Origin: Isoptericola croceus | Lineage (GTDB): Bacteria; Actinomycetota; Actinomycetes; Actinomycetales; Cellulomonadaceae | Assembly: GCF_029382255.1 (NCBI RefSeq) | Contig: NZ_JARLLG010000003.1 | Coordinates: 124,001 to 188,000 of the forward strand | Reading direction: 5' to 3' | DNA length: 64,000 nucleotides | Shown: positions 25,077-35,219 of the stretch, piece by piece | How the letters are laid out: each line of letters begins with the position of its first letter | Numbering within the stretch: the first letter of the stretch is position 1 | Notes under the pieces: generated by a model | Seen by the model: the letters and a program-made list of their open reading frames with translations, nothing else | What the model was told of the DNA's origin: nothing | The model's database searches: none | Position numbers and translations under genes: made by a program

Positions 25077-25421
25077 ATGCCCGACCGCTCCCTGCGCGGC
25101 ATGAGCATCGGCAGCAAGAGCATGGAGTCCGACGAGGGCGTGGACTTCGCCCCGCGGTTCCAGGCTCACTACGACTGCCCCAACGGCCACACCATCATCC
25201 TGCCGTTCTCCACCGAGGCCGAGGTCCCCCCGCTGTGGGAGTGCCAGTGCGGTGGCGAGGCGCTGCTGCGTGACGCGGAGCGCCCCGAGGCCAAGCCGAC
25301 CAAGCCGCAGCGCACCCACTGGGACATGCTGCTCGAGCGTCGTTCCGTCTCCGAGCTCGAAGAGCTGCTCGACGAGCGCCTGGAGCTGCTGCGCGCCGGC
25401 AAGCTGCGCCGCTCCGCCTGA
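25077..25421 (+). CDS. rbpA: RNA polymerase-binding protein RbpA
   Basis: The 114-residue actinobacterial protein binds RNA polymerase and the principal sigma factor and stimulates open-complex formation. The ATG at 25077 has GGAGG 6 bases upstream. The core has a zinc-ribbon-like set Cys34, His38, Cys56 and Cys58. A basic linker (about 73-90) and a sigma-interacting helical C-terminus (ERRSVSELEELLDERLELLR) follow. The conserved order and length match RbpA throughout. It is monocistronic and followed by a strong hairpin. Confidence 0.96.
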   Translation: MPDRSLRGMSIGSKSMESDEGVDFAPRFQAHYDCPNGHTIILPFSTEAEVPPLWECQCGGEALLRDAERPEAKPTKPQRTHWDMLLERRSVSELEELLDERLELLRAGKLRRSA

Positions 25422-25471
25422 TTCACCAGGCTCGGGCAGGACCACGAACCGCCTGAGCCCGGCCCGCGCCG

Positions 25472-25502
25472 AGGCCGTCTCCCGCACGGGAGGCGGCCTT
25501 TC
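25472..25502. terminator. Strong hairpin terminator between rbpA and ppm gene
   Basis: AGGCCGTCTCCC and GGGAGGCGGCCT pair over 12 positions with one G-U, around a gcac loop, followed by ttcg. It lies 51 bases after rbpA and 25 bases beyond the stop of the convergent glycosyltransferase, so it may serve both. Confidence 0.75.
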
Positions 25503-25526
25503 GTGCGTACGGGCTCCAGGTACCCC

Positions 25527-26270
25527 TCAAGACCGGCCCGACCGGCCGCGCAGCTGGGACCATCGGTGCCGCACGCCCCACAGCGTCACCTTCGTCAGAG
25601 CCTCGGCGACGATCGACCGCGACATCTTCGAGACCCCGGCCGTCCGTTCGACGAACGTGATCGGCACCTCCGCCACCGCTCCCCCGCCACGCAGCACCCG
25701 CCAGGTCATGTCCACCTGGAAGCAGTACCCGTGCGACTCGACCGCCGCCAGGTCGACCGCCTGCAGCGTCCTCGCGCGAAAGGCCCGGTACCCGCCCGTG
25801 GCGTCCCGCACGCCAATGCCGAGCGCCCCGCGGACATAGGTGTTGCCGGCCCGCGAGAGCAGCATCCGGTGCCACGGCCAGTTGACGACCCGGCCACCAG
25901 GCACCCAACGAGACCCGATCACCAGGTCCGGCTCGTCGTCGGCCGCCAGCCGGTCGAGCAGCCGCACGAGCTCCTCGGGTCGGTGCGAGCCGTCCGCGTC
26001 CATCTCGCACAGCACCTCGTACCCACGCTCCAGCCCCCAGCCGAACCCGGCGACGTATGCCGCCCCGAGACCGCCCTTGCCTGCACGGTGCAGCACGTGC
26101 ACCCGGTCGTCGTCGGCGGCGATGCGCTCGGCGAGCTCACCGGTGCCGTCCGGGGACGCGTCGTCCACCACCAGGACGTCGACGTCGGGTGCGCAGGCCC
26201 GCACCTGGTCGAGCAGCACCGGCAACGACTCCCGCTCGTCGTACGTCGGCACGATCACCAGCGTCCTCAT
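25527..26270 (-). CDS. Polyprenol monophosphomannose synthase (GT2)
   Basis: The 247-residue GT-A glycosyltransferase is of the dolichol-phosphate-mannose synthase type. It transfers mannose from GDP-mannose to a polyprenyl phosphate for lipomannan and protein mannosylation at the membrane. Seen: [21 protein letters not shown], the metal motif DADGSH, and [12 protein letters not shown]. There is no C-terminal membrane segment. The start codon overlaps the stop of the Lnt gene by 4 bases, recalling mycobacteria, where the two functions are fused in Ppm1 or encoded side by side. Confidence 0.9.
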   Translation of the reverse strand: MRTLVIVPTYDERESLPVLLDQVRACAPDVDVLVVDDASPDGTGELAERIAADDDRVHVLHRAGKGGLGAAYVAGFGWGLERGYEVLCEMDADGSHRPEELVRLLDRLAADDEPDLVIGSRWVPGGRVVNWPWHRMLLSRAGNTYVRGALGIGVRDATGGYRAFRARTLQAVDLAAVESHGYCFQVDMTWRVLRGGGAVAEVPITFVERTAGVSKMSRSIVAEALTKVTLWGVRHRWSQLRGRSGRS

Positions 26271-28018
26271 CGACCATCCCGGGAGCCTCGGCGCTCGCGG
26301 ACCGCGGCAACCAGGCCCGTAGCGGCCAGCGCGACGCCGAGCGCGCTGACGACCCAGCCCGGCCAGTAGCCCGCCTGCACGGCCGGCGTCAGCGTGGTGC
26401 GCAGCGGCAGCGCGGCGACGAGCTGGTCGGCCGTGAACAGCTCGGTCGTGGCCACCAGCGACCCGTCCGGGGTGACGACCCCGGAGACCCCGACGGTGGA
26501 GACCTGCACGGCGGCACGGCCGGTGGAGATCGCCTGCATCCGTGTCATGGCGAGCTGCTGGGTCGACTCGGCGGTGTCGCCGAACGAGGCGTTGTTGGTC
26601 GGGACGACGATGAGCTGGGCACCACGGGCCACGGCGTCACGGACGATCTCGTCGTAGGCGACCTCGAAGCAGATGATGGTCGCCATCGGCACGGTCGAGC
26701 CGTCGTCGCGCGTCAGCTCCACCACGGCGGGCTCGGTCCCGGGCAGCATGTCGTTCGTGACGCGGTCGACCTGGTCGGAGAAGACCCGGACGAAGCTGCG
26801 CAGCGGGATGTACTCGCCGAACGGCGCGGGGTGCTGCTTGGCGTACCTGCCGGTGACTCCCTGGCCGGCCTGCCACAGCAGCGAGACGTTGTAGCGCCCA
26901 CCCGTGGCGGGATACTCCTGGGCACCCACGAGGATCGGTGCGTCGACGGCGGTGGCGGCGGCGTCGAGCGCGTCGGCCACGTCGCGCGCCTCCTGCGGGT
27001 CCAGGTCGGAGCCGTTCTCCGGCCAGAGCACGACGTCGAGGTCCTCGCCGCGGCCGGCCAGCGCGTACGTCCCGTCGAGGTGGTTGTTCAGCACCTCGGC
27101 CCGGTTCGCGAAGGATCCCAGGCCTGGTTCGGTGACGTTGCCCTGCACCGCGCCGGCGAGCAGGACGGGCCCGTCGGTCTCGTGCGTGGCGACGTCGGCG
27201 TCCACGACGGCATCGCCCAGGTCGGAGGTCGCGACCGAGTCCGGCGGCTGCGGCCCGGACGGCAGCGGCAGCAGCGCGGGCCAGAGCATGACCAGGGCCG
27301 CCGCGCCGAGGAGGACGGCCGCGGGCAGCAGGGCGCGAGCGCGGGACGACGCCGCTGCGTGGGCGCGCAGCACGGCGAGGGCACGCCCCACGGCCAGAGC
27401 GGCCAGGACGCCGGCGAAGGCGACGAGCAGCGAGACGAGGGTGGTGCCGCCCAGCCAGGCGGCCCGCCCGGTCGGGGCGTCGACCATGGTCCAGGCCAGG
27501 CGGCCCCACGGGAAGCCCCCGAAGGGCACCTCCGCACGCCACTGCTCGACGGCGACGAGCACCACGGCGAACGTGGCGGCGTGCCCGATGGCTCGTGCCG
27601 TCGACCGGGTCGGCCCCGTGCCGCCCACCGGACGCGCCCACGGCACCCGCCGTGCCCAGGTCCACAACGCACCGAGCAGCGCGCCGAAGCCCGCCTGCAG
27701 GATGGACAGGGCCAGCCACGGGACGGTGTCGGTGGCGTAGTTCGCCCACCAGATGTGCGGGAGCCAGAAGGTCAGCATCGCGACGAACCCGACCAGGGCG
27801 TTCCACGCCGCCGCGCGGCGACCGTCGCGACGCAGCGCCGCGTACAGCAGCCCGACCGCGACGAACGCCAGGGGCCAGGCCTCGACGTCGGGGAAGGCGG
27901 CCCACAGGCAGCCGCCGGAGGCGACGGCCAGCAGGAGGGTCATCGGGCGCGAGGTCCAACCTGCGGTGTGCACCGCGCGCGCGGGCGCCGGGTCGGCGGG
28001 GGTGGCGGGGCGTGTCAT
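26267..28018 (-). CDS. lnt: Apolipoprotein N-acyltransferase
   Basis: The 583-residue protein starts at the ATG at 28018. The N-terminal 230 or so residues contain six or more membrane segments. The nitrilase-like extracellular domain follows, with the catalytic triad Glu in the N-terminal part of that domain, Lys in [15 protein letters not shown] and Cys in [15 protein letters not shown]. It ends with a last membrane helix ([21 protein letters not shown]). It should N-acylate lipoproteins. The neighbouring ppm synthase is coupled, matching the Lnt-Ppm partnership known in mycobacteria. Confidence 0.92.
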   Translation of the reverse strand: MTRPATPADPAPARAVHTAGWTSRPMTLLLAVASGGCLWAAFPDVEAWPLAFVAVGLLYAALRRDGRRAAAWNALVGFVAMLTFWLPHIWWANYATDTVPWLALSILQAGFGALLGALWTWARRVPWARPVGGTGPTRSTARAIGHAATFAVVLVAVEQWRAEVPFGGFPWGRLAWTMVDAPTGRAAWLGGTTLVSLLVAFAGVLAALAVGRALAVLRAHAAASSRARALLPAAVLLGAAALVMLWPALLPLPSGPQPPDSVATSDLGDAVVDADVATHETDGPVLLAGAVQGNVTEPGLGSFANRAEVLNNHLDGTYALAGRGEDLDVVLWPENGSDLDPQEARDVADALDAAATAVDAPILVGAQEYPATGGRYNVSLLWQAGQGVTGRYAKQHPAPFGEYIPLRSFVRVFSDQVDRVTNDMLPGTEPAVVELTRDDGSTVPMATIICFEVAYDEIVRDAVARGAQLIVVPTNNASFGDTAESTQQLAMTRMQAISTGRAAVQVSTVGVSGVVTPDGSLVATTELFTADQLVAALPLRTTLTPAVQAGYWPGWVVSALGVALAATGLVAAVRERRGSRDGR

Positions 28019-28031
28019 GGTCGTCACCGGT

Positions 28032-29696
28032 TCAGGCGTCGATCGCGTCGAACAGCACGACGCCGTCGCGCACGGTGCGCAGGCACTGCGGTGTTGGTGC
28101 GTCGGGTGACAGGTCGGGCAGCAGCGGCTGGCCGGAGCGTGCCTCAGGGTTCCACTGGGACAGCCGGCCGGGGGCGGCCTGGACGGTGAGCCGGTCGGCA
28201 CGCCAGACGGCCAGGTGCGCGGGCGCCCCGACGCGGAGCTCGCCCGCACCGGTGTGGTCGAGTCCTGCCAGTCGCCACCCTCCGCGGGAGTGCGCGCGGA
28301 ACGCGGCACGGGCACTGATCCGTTGCGAGGGGTCGGCGTGGCTGATCGCACCGCGCACGGCCTGCCAGGGGTCCAGGGGGGTCACCGGGGAGTCGGAGCC
28401 GAAGGCCAGCGGTACCCCGGCACCGGCGAGGTCGGCGAACGGTGACAGGCTCGAGGCGCGCGGGCCACCCAGACGGGTGGCGTACATCCCCTCCGGCCCG
28501 CCCCAGGTGGTGTCGAAGGCGGGCTGGATCGACAGGGCCATGCCGTACAGCAGGAGTGCTGCCAAGGCGCCGGCGTCGACGAGCATGGCGTGCTCGACGC
28601 GATGGTGCCCCGCGCGCAGCAACCCGGCGTCGGCCAGTCCGGCGGCCGTCTCGAGGCCGTGCACGAGCTCGTCCATGGCGCGGTCGCCGATGACGTGGAA
28701 GCTGCCCTGCAGCCCGGCCTCGGAACAGGCGACCAGGTGAGCGGCGATCTGGTCGGCCGAGAGGTACAGCCGGCCGTTGGTGGAGGTGCCGGACGGGGCC
28801 GGGAACGGGAGGTCCGCGTAGGCCGAACGCATGGCGGCGGTGCGTGAGCCGATCGTCCCGTCGACGGTCAGGTCGCCACCGAGACCGGTGAGGAACGGCA
28901 TCTCGGCCTGCAGGGTGCGCGCGTCCTCGGCCGACCCGCACAGCTCACCGCGATAGGCGACGACGTGCGGCAGCGGCTCGCCGGGGTCGGCGGCCAGGGT
29001 CATCAGCTCGGTCAGGCCAGCACGGGTGTCGACGTGCGGGGCGCTCATCTCGTGCACCGACACGATGCCGCGGGAGGCCGCCGCACGCAACGCCTGCCGG
29101 TAGGCGCGCGAGCGCCGCGCGGGGCTGACCTCGTGGGCGGCACGTGCTCGCACGGACGCCTCGCCGGTGAGGAGTCCGGAGCCGTCCCAGGACGGGTCCC
29201 GGTCGAGGCCCGTCGCGGCGGCGAAGGACGACGAGACCAGCGTGGTGTGGCCGTCGACGCGCACCGCGATCGTGGGACGGCCACCGGTGGCGGCGTCGAG
29301 CTCGCTCAGGTACGGGGCCCGGCCGGCGGGCCAGGCGTGCTCGTCCCAGCCGTTGGCGAGCAGCACCTCGCTGCCGCCGGGGTCGGCGGCCTCGAGACGC
29401 CGTGCACCGGCCGCCAGCGCCTCCAGCGCGGCCGGCAGGTCACCGACAGCAGCGGGGCTCAGGTCGACGGCCTCGAGGGCGAGCCCCGTCTCGAGGGTGT
29501 GCACGTGGGCGTCGACGAACCCAGGGGTCACCAGCGCACCGTCGAGGTCGACCACGTGGTCGGCGCGAGCGGCCAGCCCGGCTGCGGTGTCCTCGGCGCC
29601 GAGCCATGCCACGACGCCGTCGTCGACGAGGATCGCCTCGGCGAACGGGTCCGCGGCGGAGTGGACGACGCCGTTGCGGTACAGGGTGGAGGTCAC
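28032..29696 (-). CDS. Amidohydrolase, YtcJ-like (Amidohydro_3)
   Basis: The 554-residue metal-dependent hydrolase belongs to the amidohydrolase superfamily. Metal ligands: His-x-His in VDAHVHTLETG near residue 62, further His in SFHVIGDRAMDE and HHRVEHA, and Asp in AFGSDSPVTPLDP. The N-terminal composite beta-sandwich (LYRNGVVHSAADPFAEAILV) is typical of YtcJ-like proteins, whose substrates are mostly unknown. It is cytosolic. It lies 13 bases upstream of lnt and may be its operon partner. Confidence 0.88.
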   Translation of the reverse strand: MTSTLYRNGVVHSAADPFAEAILVDDGVVAWLGAEDTAAGLAARADHVVDLDGALVTPGFVDAHVHTLETGLALEAVDLSPAAVGDLPAALEALAAGARRLEAADPGGSEVLLANGWDEHAWPAGRAPYLSELDAATGGRPTIAVRVDGHTTLVSSSFAAATGLDRDPSWDGSGLLTGEASVRARAAHEVSPARRSRAYRQALRAAASRGIVSVHEMSAPHVDTRAGLTELMTLAADPGEPLPHVVAYRGELCGSAEDARTLQAEMPFLTGLGGDLTVDGTIGSRTAAMRSAYADLPFPAPSGTSTNGRLYLSADQIAAHLVACSEAGLQGSFHVIGDRAMDELVHGLETAAGLADAGLLRAGHHRVEHAMLVDAGALAALLLYGMALSIQPAFDTTWGGPEGMYATRLGGPRASSLSPFADLAGAGVPLAFGSDSPVTPLDPWQAVRGAISHADPSQRISARAAFRAHSRGGWRLAGLDHTGAGELRVGAPAHLAVWRADRLTVQAAPGRLSQWNPEARSGQPLLPDLSPDAPTPQCLRTVRDGVVLFDAIDA

Positions 29697-29759
29697 GGCC
29701 GAAAGCCTAGAGCACCGGGACGCCCGGCTGTCGCGGCCCGGTGCACCTGACCGGCACGA

Positions 29760-32636
29760 TCACAGGCTGGAGTAGGCGACCACACCACGCAGCACCGCGT
29801 CCTGAGCCTTGCGTGCCGAGGCGCGCAGCGCAGGCCTCGGTGCTGCGGAGGCGAGCTGGTCGAGGACGTCGACGACCTGCTTGCACCAGCGCACGAAGTC
29901 CCCCGCGGCGACGTCGGTGCCGCGCAGCACCGCGTCCAGGCTCTTGCCCGACGCCCAGCGGTGCACGGCGCCCGCCAGGCCCGTGTCCAGCGGGCCGGTG
30001 GCCTCCAGGTGGTGGGTGGCCTCGAGCGAGGTGATCCGGGACCACACCTGGGCGGTGGCGTCCAGCGCGGTGGCGAGGCGGCCCTGGGGGCCGCCCGGCA
30101 GGTACGGCTCGCCGGCCTCGTCGCGGCGGCCGGAGTAGACCACCGCCGAGACGGCCGCGGCGAGCTCGGCGGGGTGCAGGGTGTCCCAGGTGCCCTGGCG
30201 CAGGCACTCGGCCAGCAGCAGGTCGTCCTCGGCGTACAGTCGGCGCAGCCAGCGTCCGGAGTCGGTCACCTGCAGGGCGCCGGAGTCGTCAATGCCCAGG
30301 TAGCCGAGCTCGCGCAGCACGACGCAGGTGCGGTCGAACGTGCGGGCGATGGATCCGGTGCGCCCCTCGATGCGGCGCACGAGCGTGGCGTGCTCGCGGC
30401 GCAGCTTGTCGGCGCGCTGTGCCCAGCGAGCGTGATCCTCCCGTTCGGGGCAGGAGTGGCACGGGTGCTCACGCAGCTCGGTGCGCAGCCGCTGCACGCG
30501 CGCGTCGGAGGCCGCGTCGCCGCGTCGCCCGGGCCGCGCGCCTCCCGGTGCGCGCCCGCTGGCACCGTCGTCGGAGAAGGCACCCAGGGCGTTGCGCAGG
30601 GAGGAGGCCAGGTCGCGGCGCGACTCCGGGCGGCGCGGGTTGAACCCCGAGGGGATCTTGACCCTGCTCACGGTCCGCACCCCGCCCGGCACGTCGGCCA
30701 GCGTGAGCTTCTTGACCTGCTTCTCCTGGGTCAGGACCGTCGGGCGCGGGCCGTCGAAGCCGCCCTCGCCGAGGCCTGGGTCCAGCACCACGACGTAGCC
30801 TCGACGGCGGCCCGAGGGGACCTCGACGACGTCGCCACGGCGCAGCTTCTCCAGGGAGGCCACGGCATCGGCGCGCCGCGCGCCCTGCTCGGCTCGCGAC
30901 AGCTCCTTCTCCCGGTCGCTCAGCGCCCGGCGCAGCGACATGTACTGCGCGAAGTCGCCGCGCTCGCAGGTCATCGCCTGCTCGTAGCCCTCCAGGGCCT
31001 CCGCGTGCGACTGCGCCTGCTTGGCCAGGCCAACCACGCCGCGGTCGGCCTGGAACTGGGCGAAGCTCGTCTCCAGCACCTCGCGCGCGCGCTCCGCGCC
31101 GACCTGGCCGACCAGGTTGACCGCCATGTTGTAGGTGGGGCGAAAGCTCGACCGCAGGGGGTAGAGGCGACGCGAGGCCAGCCCGGCCAGCGCCACCGGG
31201 TCGAGGCCCAGGTGGTCGACCACGACGGCGTGCCCCTCGACGTCGATGCCGCGCCGGCCGGCACGGCCGGTGAGCTGGGTGTACTCCCCCGGCGTGACCG
31301 GCTGGTGGGCCGTGCCGTCCCACTTGACGAGCTTCTCCAGCACGACCGAGCGTGCGGGCATGTTGATGCCCAGCGCGAGGGTCTCGGTGGCGAAGACCAC
31401 CTTGACCAGCCCGCGGGCGAACAGCTCCTCGACCGTCTCCTTGAACACCGGCAGCAGCCCGGCGTGGTGCGCCGCGATGCCTCGGCACAACGCGTGCTGC
31501 CACGACCAGAACCCGAGCACCTCCAGGTCCTCGGGCGGGATCGTGACCGTGCGCTCGTCGATGACGCGACGGATCTCGGCCTCCTCCTCCGCGTCGGTCA
31601 GGCGCAGGCCGGCGCCGAGGCACTGCTCGACCGCACCCTCGCACCCTGCCCGGGAGAAGATGAAGTAGATCGCCGGCAGCAGGGCGTCGGCGTCGAGGGC
31701 CTCCACGACACCGAAGCGCCGCGGCGTGTGGCGTTGCGGCACAGCGCCGTCCTTGCCGCCCCCGGGACGCGCTCCCCCGCGCCCGCGGTAGCCCCGGTCA
31801 CCGCGCCCGCGACCCCCGCGACGCGGCCCGCCGTCGGACCGTCCGTGGGTACGGAACAGCCGCGCCAGGTCGGGGTCGATCGGCGGGTTGGTCCCCGGGT
31901 CGGTGGGGTCGACGTGCCCGGCGTACAGGTCGAACAGGCGCGGCACGCCGCGCGGCTCCGTCGGGGCGGTGATGACGTGCTGCCACAGCGGGACGGGCCG
32001 GCGCTCGCTGACGACGACGGCGGTGTCGCCGCGCACGGTGGCCAGCCAGTCGCCGAACTCCTCGGCGTTGGACACGGTCGCCGACAGCGAGACGAGCTGG
32101 ACGTGGTCGGGCAGGTGGATGATCACCTCTTCCCAGACCGGTCCTCGGAACCGGTCGGCGAGATAGTGCACCTCGTCCATGACGACGTAGGCCAGGCCGT
32201 CGAGCGCGGTCGATCCCGCGTAGAGCATGTTGCGCAGCACCTCGGTGGTCATGACGACCACGGGGGCGTCCGCGTTGATCGAGGTGTCCCCGGTCAGCAG
32301 GCCGACGTTCTGCGCGCCGTGCCGTCGGGCCAGGTCACCGAACTTCTGGTTGCTCAGCGCCTTGATGGGCGTGGTGTAGAACGCCTTGGCCCCCGAGGCC
32401 AGTGCCAGGTGCACGGCGAACTCTCCCACCACGGTCTTGCCGGCGCCGGTCGGGGCGGCGACCAGCACGCCACGGCCCTCCTCGAGGGCGGCACACGCGT
32501 CGGCCTGGAACGGGTCCAGCTCGAAGTCGAGCAGGGTGCGGAAACGGCCCAGCTCTCCGGTCGCGTCGGCCTTGTCGCGGGCGGAACGGGCCCGGGCGGC
32601 GGCGTACCGCTCGGCGGGGCTGAGGTCGGCCGTCAT
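29760..32636 (-). CDS. helY: DEAD/DEAH-box RNA helicase, HelY/Ski2-like
   Basis: The 958-residue protein has Walker A APTGAGKT at 61-68 and the DEVH box at 154-157. Further signs are SLSATVSNAEEFG (motif III) and YTQLTGRAGRRGID (motif VI). The C-terminal half carries the Ski2-like extension (rRNA-processing arch and DSHCT helices), ending around TGPLDTGLAGAVHRWASGKSL. A basic Gly/Arg-rich insertion (RRGGRGRGDRGYRGRGG) lies near residue 275. It probably acts in RNA turnover or rRNA processing. A huge antisense open frame here is a composition artefact. Confidence 0.93.
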   Translation of the reverse strand: MTADLSPAERYAAARARSARDKADATGELGRFRTLLDFELDPFQADACAALEEGRGVLVAAPTGAGKTVVGEFAVHLALASGAKAFYTTPIKALSNQKFGDLARRHGAQNVGLLTGDTSINADAPVVVMTTEVLRNMLYAGSTALDGLAYVVMDEVHYLADRFRGPVWEEVIIHLPDHVQLVSLSATVSNAEEFGDWLATVRGDTAVVVSERRPVPLWQHVITAPTEPRGVPRLFDLYAGHVDPTDPGTNPPIDPDLARLFRTHGRSDGGPRRGGRGRGDRGYRGRGGARPGGGKDGAVPQRHTPRRFGVVEALDADALLPAIYFIFSRAGCEGAVEQCLGAGLRLTDAEEEAEIRRVIDERTVTIPPEDLEVLGFWSWQHALCRGIAAHHAGLLPVFKETVEELFARGLVKVVFATETLALGINMPARSVVLEKLVKWDGTAHQPVTPGEYTQLTGRAGRRGIDVEGHAVVVDHLGLDPVALAGLASRRLYPLRSSFRPTYNMAVNLVGQVGAERAREVLETSFAQFQADRGVVGLAKQAQSHAEALEGYEQAMTCERGDFAQYMSLRRALSDREKELSRAEQGARRADAVASLEKLRRGDVVEVPSGRRRGYVVVLDPGLGEGGFDGPRPTVLTQEKQVKKLTLADVPGGVRTVSRVKIPSGFNPRRPESRRDLASSLRNALGAFSDDGASGRAPGGARPGRRGDAASDARVQRLRTELREHPCHSCPEREDHARWAQRADKLRREHATLVRRIEGRTGSIARTFDRTCVVLRELGYLGIDDSGALQVTDSGRWLRRLYAEDDLLLAECLRQGTWDTLHPAELAAAVSAVVYSGRRDEAGEPYLPGGPQGRLATALDATAQVWSRITSLEATHHLEATGPLDTGLAGAVHRWASGKSLDAVLRGTDVAAGDFVRWCKQVVDVLDQLASAAPRPALRASARKAQDAVLRGVVAYSSL

Positions 32637-32687
32637 GGTCGCCAGCCTACGGCGCGTCGGGCACCGTTCTCGCGCAGCGGTGGGGCG

Positions 32688-33716
32688 TCAGCGCGGCGTT
32701 GCGGCCAGGACGCGCAACGCGCCGGCGGCGGCGCGGGCCGTAACGGGCAGCGGGCCGAGGCGTTCGCCGTCGCCGTGGGCCTCGGGCAGCGCGGAGGTAC
32801 CCGCCGGCAGGTCTGGCAGGCGGTCCGACGCCGGGGCGATCGTGACGGCGCGGGCCCGCAGCACGTGCACGTCGCGGCGTCGGACGTGCCGACCGGTGAA
32901 CATCAGGGGGAAGATCGTGGCGGCACCGGCCCGGGTGAGCACCGGTGCGACGAGCACGTCAAGCAGGCCGTCGTCGACCACCGCGTGCGGCGTGACACGG
33001 ATGCCGCCGCCGATGCGGTCGGTGTTGGCGGCGGTGACCATGGCGGCCCGGCCGGTCCACGTGCGGCCGGACGAGCCGTCGCCGGCGAGGGCGAGCGGCA
33101 GGCCGCCGTCGTCGGTGACACCCTCGAAGTGCAGCGTGTACGCCCAGGCGCGGAAGGCGACGATCTCGGCCAGGGCGGCCACGGTGTACCGGACGGAGCC
33201 GCGGGGCCGGCTCATGGCGTTGGCGCGGGCGTTGACGGCCGCGTCGAGTCCCCCGGACACGGCGCCGGCCACCCACTGGTCGGGGCGGCCCGGGGAGGAG
33301 ACGCGGATGGCGTCGACCCGGCGAACGCCGCCGGCGGCGAGGGCTGTGAGCAGCGCGGTGCAGGCGGAGTCGGGGTCGCGCACGGGCAGGCCGAGGCAGG
33401 TCGCGAAGTCGTTCCCGGATCCGACGGCCACGACCCCGAGCGCCGTACCGGTCGCGGCGACCGCCTGGACCCCGAGATGGATCATGCCGTCGCCTCCGAC
33501 GACGACGAGGGCGTCCACCTCGCCGCGGGCCACCGCGGTGCGGGCGCGGTGAGTGGCCTCGTCCAGGTTGGCGCCGGACAGGTCGCGTACGTCGTGGCCG
33601 CAGGCGCGCAACCGCTGCAGGACCTGGCGCCCGGCACGCTCGCCACGTCCAGCACCGGCGGTGGGGTTGATCGCGACGCCCAGGCGGCGCCTGCCGCCGG
33701 GCTCGGAGGTGGTCAC
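32688..33716 (-). CDS. Diacylglycerol kinase family lipid kinase
   Basis: The 342-residue protein starts at the GTG at 33716, which overlaps the tatC stop (GTGA). The catalytic domain has INPTAGAGRG at 17-26, GGDG at 74-77 followed by Met rather than the common Thr, and VGSGNDFA. The C-terminal beta-sandwich includes GGGIRVTPHAVVDDGLLDVLV. The family phosphorylates diacylglycerol or long-chain bases at the membrane. The GGDGM variant is mild and seen in some actinobacterial members. It ends the pafBC-tat-dagK run. Confidence 0.9.
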   Translation of the reverse strand: MTTSEPGGRRRLGVAINPTAGAGRGERAGRQVLQRLRACGHDVRDLSGANLDEATHRARTAVARGEVDALVVVGGDGMIHLGVQAVAATGTALGVVAVGSGNDFATCLGLPVRDPDSACTALLTALAAGGVRRVDAIRVSSPGRPDQWVAGAVSGGLDAAVNARANAMSRPRGSVRYTVAALAEIVAFRAWAYTLHFEGVTDDGGLPLALAGDGSSGRTWTGRAAMVTAANTDRIGGGIRVTPHAVVDDGLLDVLVAPVLTRAGAATIFPLMFTGRHVRRRDVHVLRARAVTIAPASDRLPDLPAGTSALPEAHGDGERLGPLPVTARAAAGALRVLAATPR

Positions 33717-34486
33717 CCGGTCGGTGCGACGCGACGCCGGTCGGCACGGCGGTCGTGCAGGAAGCAGATGCCGGTGGCGATGAAGTACAGGGCGCAGATG
33801 GGGCCGGCGATCGCGAACATGCTCAGCACGTCCATGGTCGGGGTGACGATCGCGGAGAACACGAACGAGATGAGGATCGCCCAGCGCCAGCCGGCGAGCC
33901 ATGTGCGGGCACGCACGGTGCCCATGAGGTTGAGCACCACCATGAACACCGGGACGAGGAACGCGATGCCGCAGGCCAGGATGAGGCGCATGACGAAGCT
34001 CAGGTAGAGCTGGGCTCCGACGAGGTTGGAGCTGCCCTCGGGGACGAAGTCGTTGAGGACCTCGACCACGTACGGCAGGACGTACCAGGCCAGTCCTGCC
34101 CCCGCGAGGAACATCGGGACAGCAGCCACGAGGAACCCGTAGACGTAGCGACGTTCGGTGCGGGTCAGGCCCGGGTTGATGAACGCGAAGACCTGGTAGA
34201 GCCACCACGGGCTGGAGACCAGGACACCGAGGAACAGCGAGACCTTGACCTGCATGTCGATCGCGGTCGCCACACCGTCGAAGTTCAGGCCGATCAGTGC
34301 GCCGCGGCGTTCGGACGCCTCGGTCAGGGGTTGGACGAGCGCGGCCAGCAGCGGGCTGTACAGGATCCAGCCCAGCACTGCGCCGGCGAACAGGCCGAGC
34401 GCGATGCGCACGACGCGCTTGCGCACCTCGATGAGGTGGTCGCGCAGCGGCATGCGCCCCTCGGGGTCCCGGGGGGATCCAGGCAT
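33713..34486 (-). CDS. tatC: Sec-independent protein translocase TatC
   Basis: The 257-residue membrane protein with six transmembrane helices starts at the ATG at 34486. Seen: the conserved N-terminal MPLRDHLIEVRKRV, the periplasmic PLTEA, and FINPGLTRTERRYVY. It recognises the twin-arginine signal and works with TatA (and TatB where present). It sits 10 bases after tatA, as in many actinobacteria. Confidence 0.96.
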   Translation of the reverse strand: MPGSPRDPEGRMPLRDHLIEVRKRVVRIALGLFAGAVLGWILYSPLLAALVQPLTEASERRGALIGLNFDGVATAIDMQVKVSLFLGVLVSSPWWLYQVFAFINPGLTRTERRYVYGFLVAAVPMFLAGAGLAWYVLPYVVEVLNDFVPEGSSNLVGAQLYLSFVMRLILACGIAFLVPVFMVVLNLMGTVRARTWLAGWRWAILISFVFSAIVTPTMDVLSMFAIAGPICALYFIATGICFLHDRRADRRRVAPTG

Positions 34487-34496
34487 GCGTGGCCTC

Positions 34497-34784
34497 TCAG
34501 AGGTTCTTGGGGTCGCCCGCGGCCGGAGCCTGGTCGGTCGTGCCGGCGGGGGTCGACGCAGAGGCCGTGGCCGGTCCGGTCGTGCCGGGGCTCGTGGGGG
34601 CTGCCGTCCCGGTGGCGCCCTCGGCCGGCTCGTCGTCGTCACGCAGCTCCTTGACCTCCTTCTTGAAGATCTTCAAGGAGGACCCGATGCTCTTGGCGAC
34701 GTCCGGAAGGCGCTTGGAGCCGAACAGCAGCACGATGAGCAGGATGAGCGCGATGATGACGGCGGGGTTACGGAACATGCTCAC
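34497..34784 (-). CDS. tatA: Sec-independent protein translocase TatA
   Basis: The 95-residue protein has a single N-terminal membrane helix ([14 protein letters not shown]) followed by the [14 protein letters not shown] amphipathic helix, the TatA signature. The C-terminal 45 residues are Pro/Ala/Thr-rich. The GTG at 34784 has GGGAG upstream; an ATG two codons on is the alternative. TatA oligomers form the translocation path with TatC. Confidence 0.95.
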   Translation of the reverse strand: MSMFRNPAVIIALILLIVLLFGSKRLPDVAKSIGSSLKIFKKEVKELRDDDEPAEGATGTAAPTSPGTTGPATASASTPAGTTDQAPAAGDPKNL

Positions 34785-34789
34785 GGACT

Positions 34790-35215
34790 TCAGCTCCCAA
34801 GGCTCTCGGTGCGCGCCACGTCCCGGCGCGTCTCCAGTTTAGGCACACGCGGCGGTGCTGCGGAACGCCCGCGGGACTGGCGCCGCTCCAGCCAGCTGCT
34901 CGTGCGCCACACCTGCCACGTGGCCGCCTGCCGGCCGCGACGATCGTCGCGGCGGCCGCGTCGCACCTCCCGGCGTCGCTGCACGCGCGCATGCAGCTCC
35001 GCTGGCGGGTCGAACATCGTCGGTGAGGTGTCGGCGCGGGCCGCCTCAGCCTGCGCGACAGCGTCGGAGACGCGCTGCGAGGCCGCGCCGAACGTCTGGC
35101 CCGCCTCACCGGCCTCACGCATCAGCCGCAACCCGGCGCTCACCACACCCCAGACGATCCAGCCCAGGAACACCAGGGCGCACAGCACGAGCACCGTCCA
35201 CACCCCACCCCACAT
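34790..35215 (-). CDS. Small membrane-anchored hypothetical protein
   Basis: The 141-residue protein has one N-terminal hydrophobic helix ([20 protein letters not shown]) followed by a helical and strongly basic C-terminus. No family was recognised. It lies between pafC and tatA (5 bases either side) in the same direction, so is likely co-expressed with them. A TatB-like role is conceivable but the APHxPxPxF pattern of TatB is absent. Confidence 0.7.
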   Translation of the reverse strand: MWGGVWTVLVLCALVFLGWIVWGVVSAGLRLMREAGEAGQTFGAASQRVSDAVAQAEAARADTSPTMFDPPAELHARVQRRREVRRGRRDDRRGRQAATWQVWRTSSWLERRQSRGRSAAPPRVPKLETRRDVARTESLGS

Positions 35216-35219
35216 GGGC

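Noticed and set aside
33487-33500. GGDGM in place of GGDGT in the lipid kinase as an inactivating change
   Set aside because: The rest of the nucleotide site (GSGNDF) is intact and the position tolerates variation, so it is not treated as a defect.
29961-34007. A 1348-residue plus-strand open frame
   Set aside because: It is antisense to helY and dagK/tatC, has repetitive Gly/Arg/Val composition and no family motifs. Long antisense frames are a by-product of high third-position GC.
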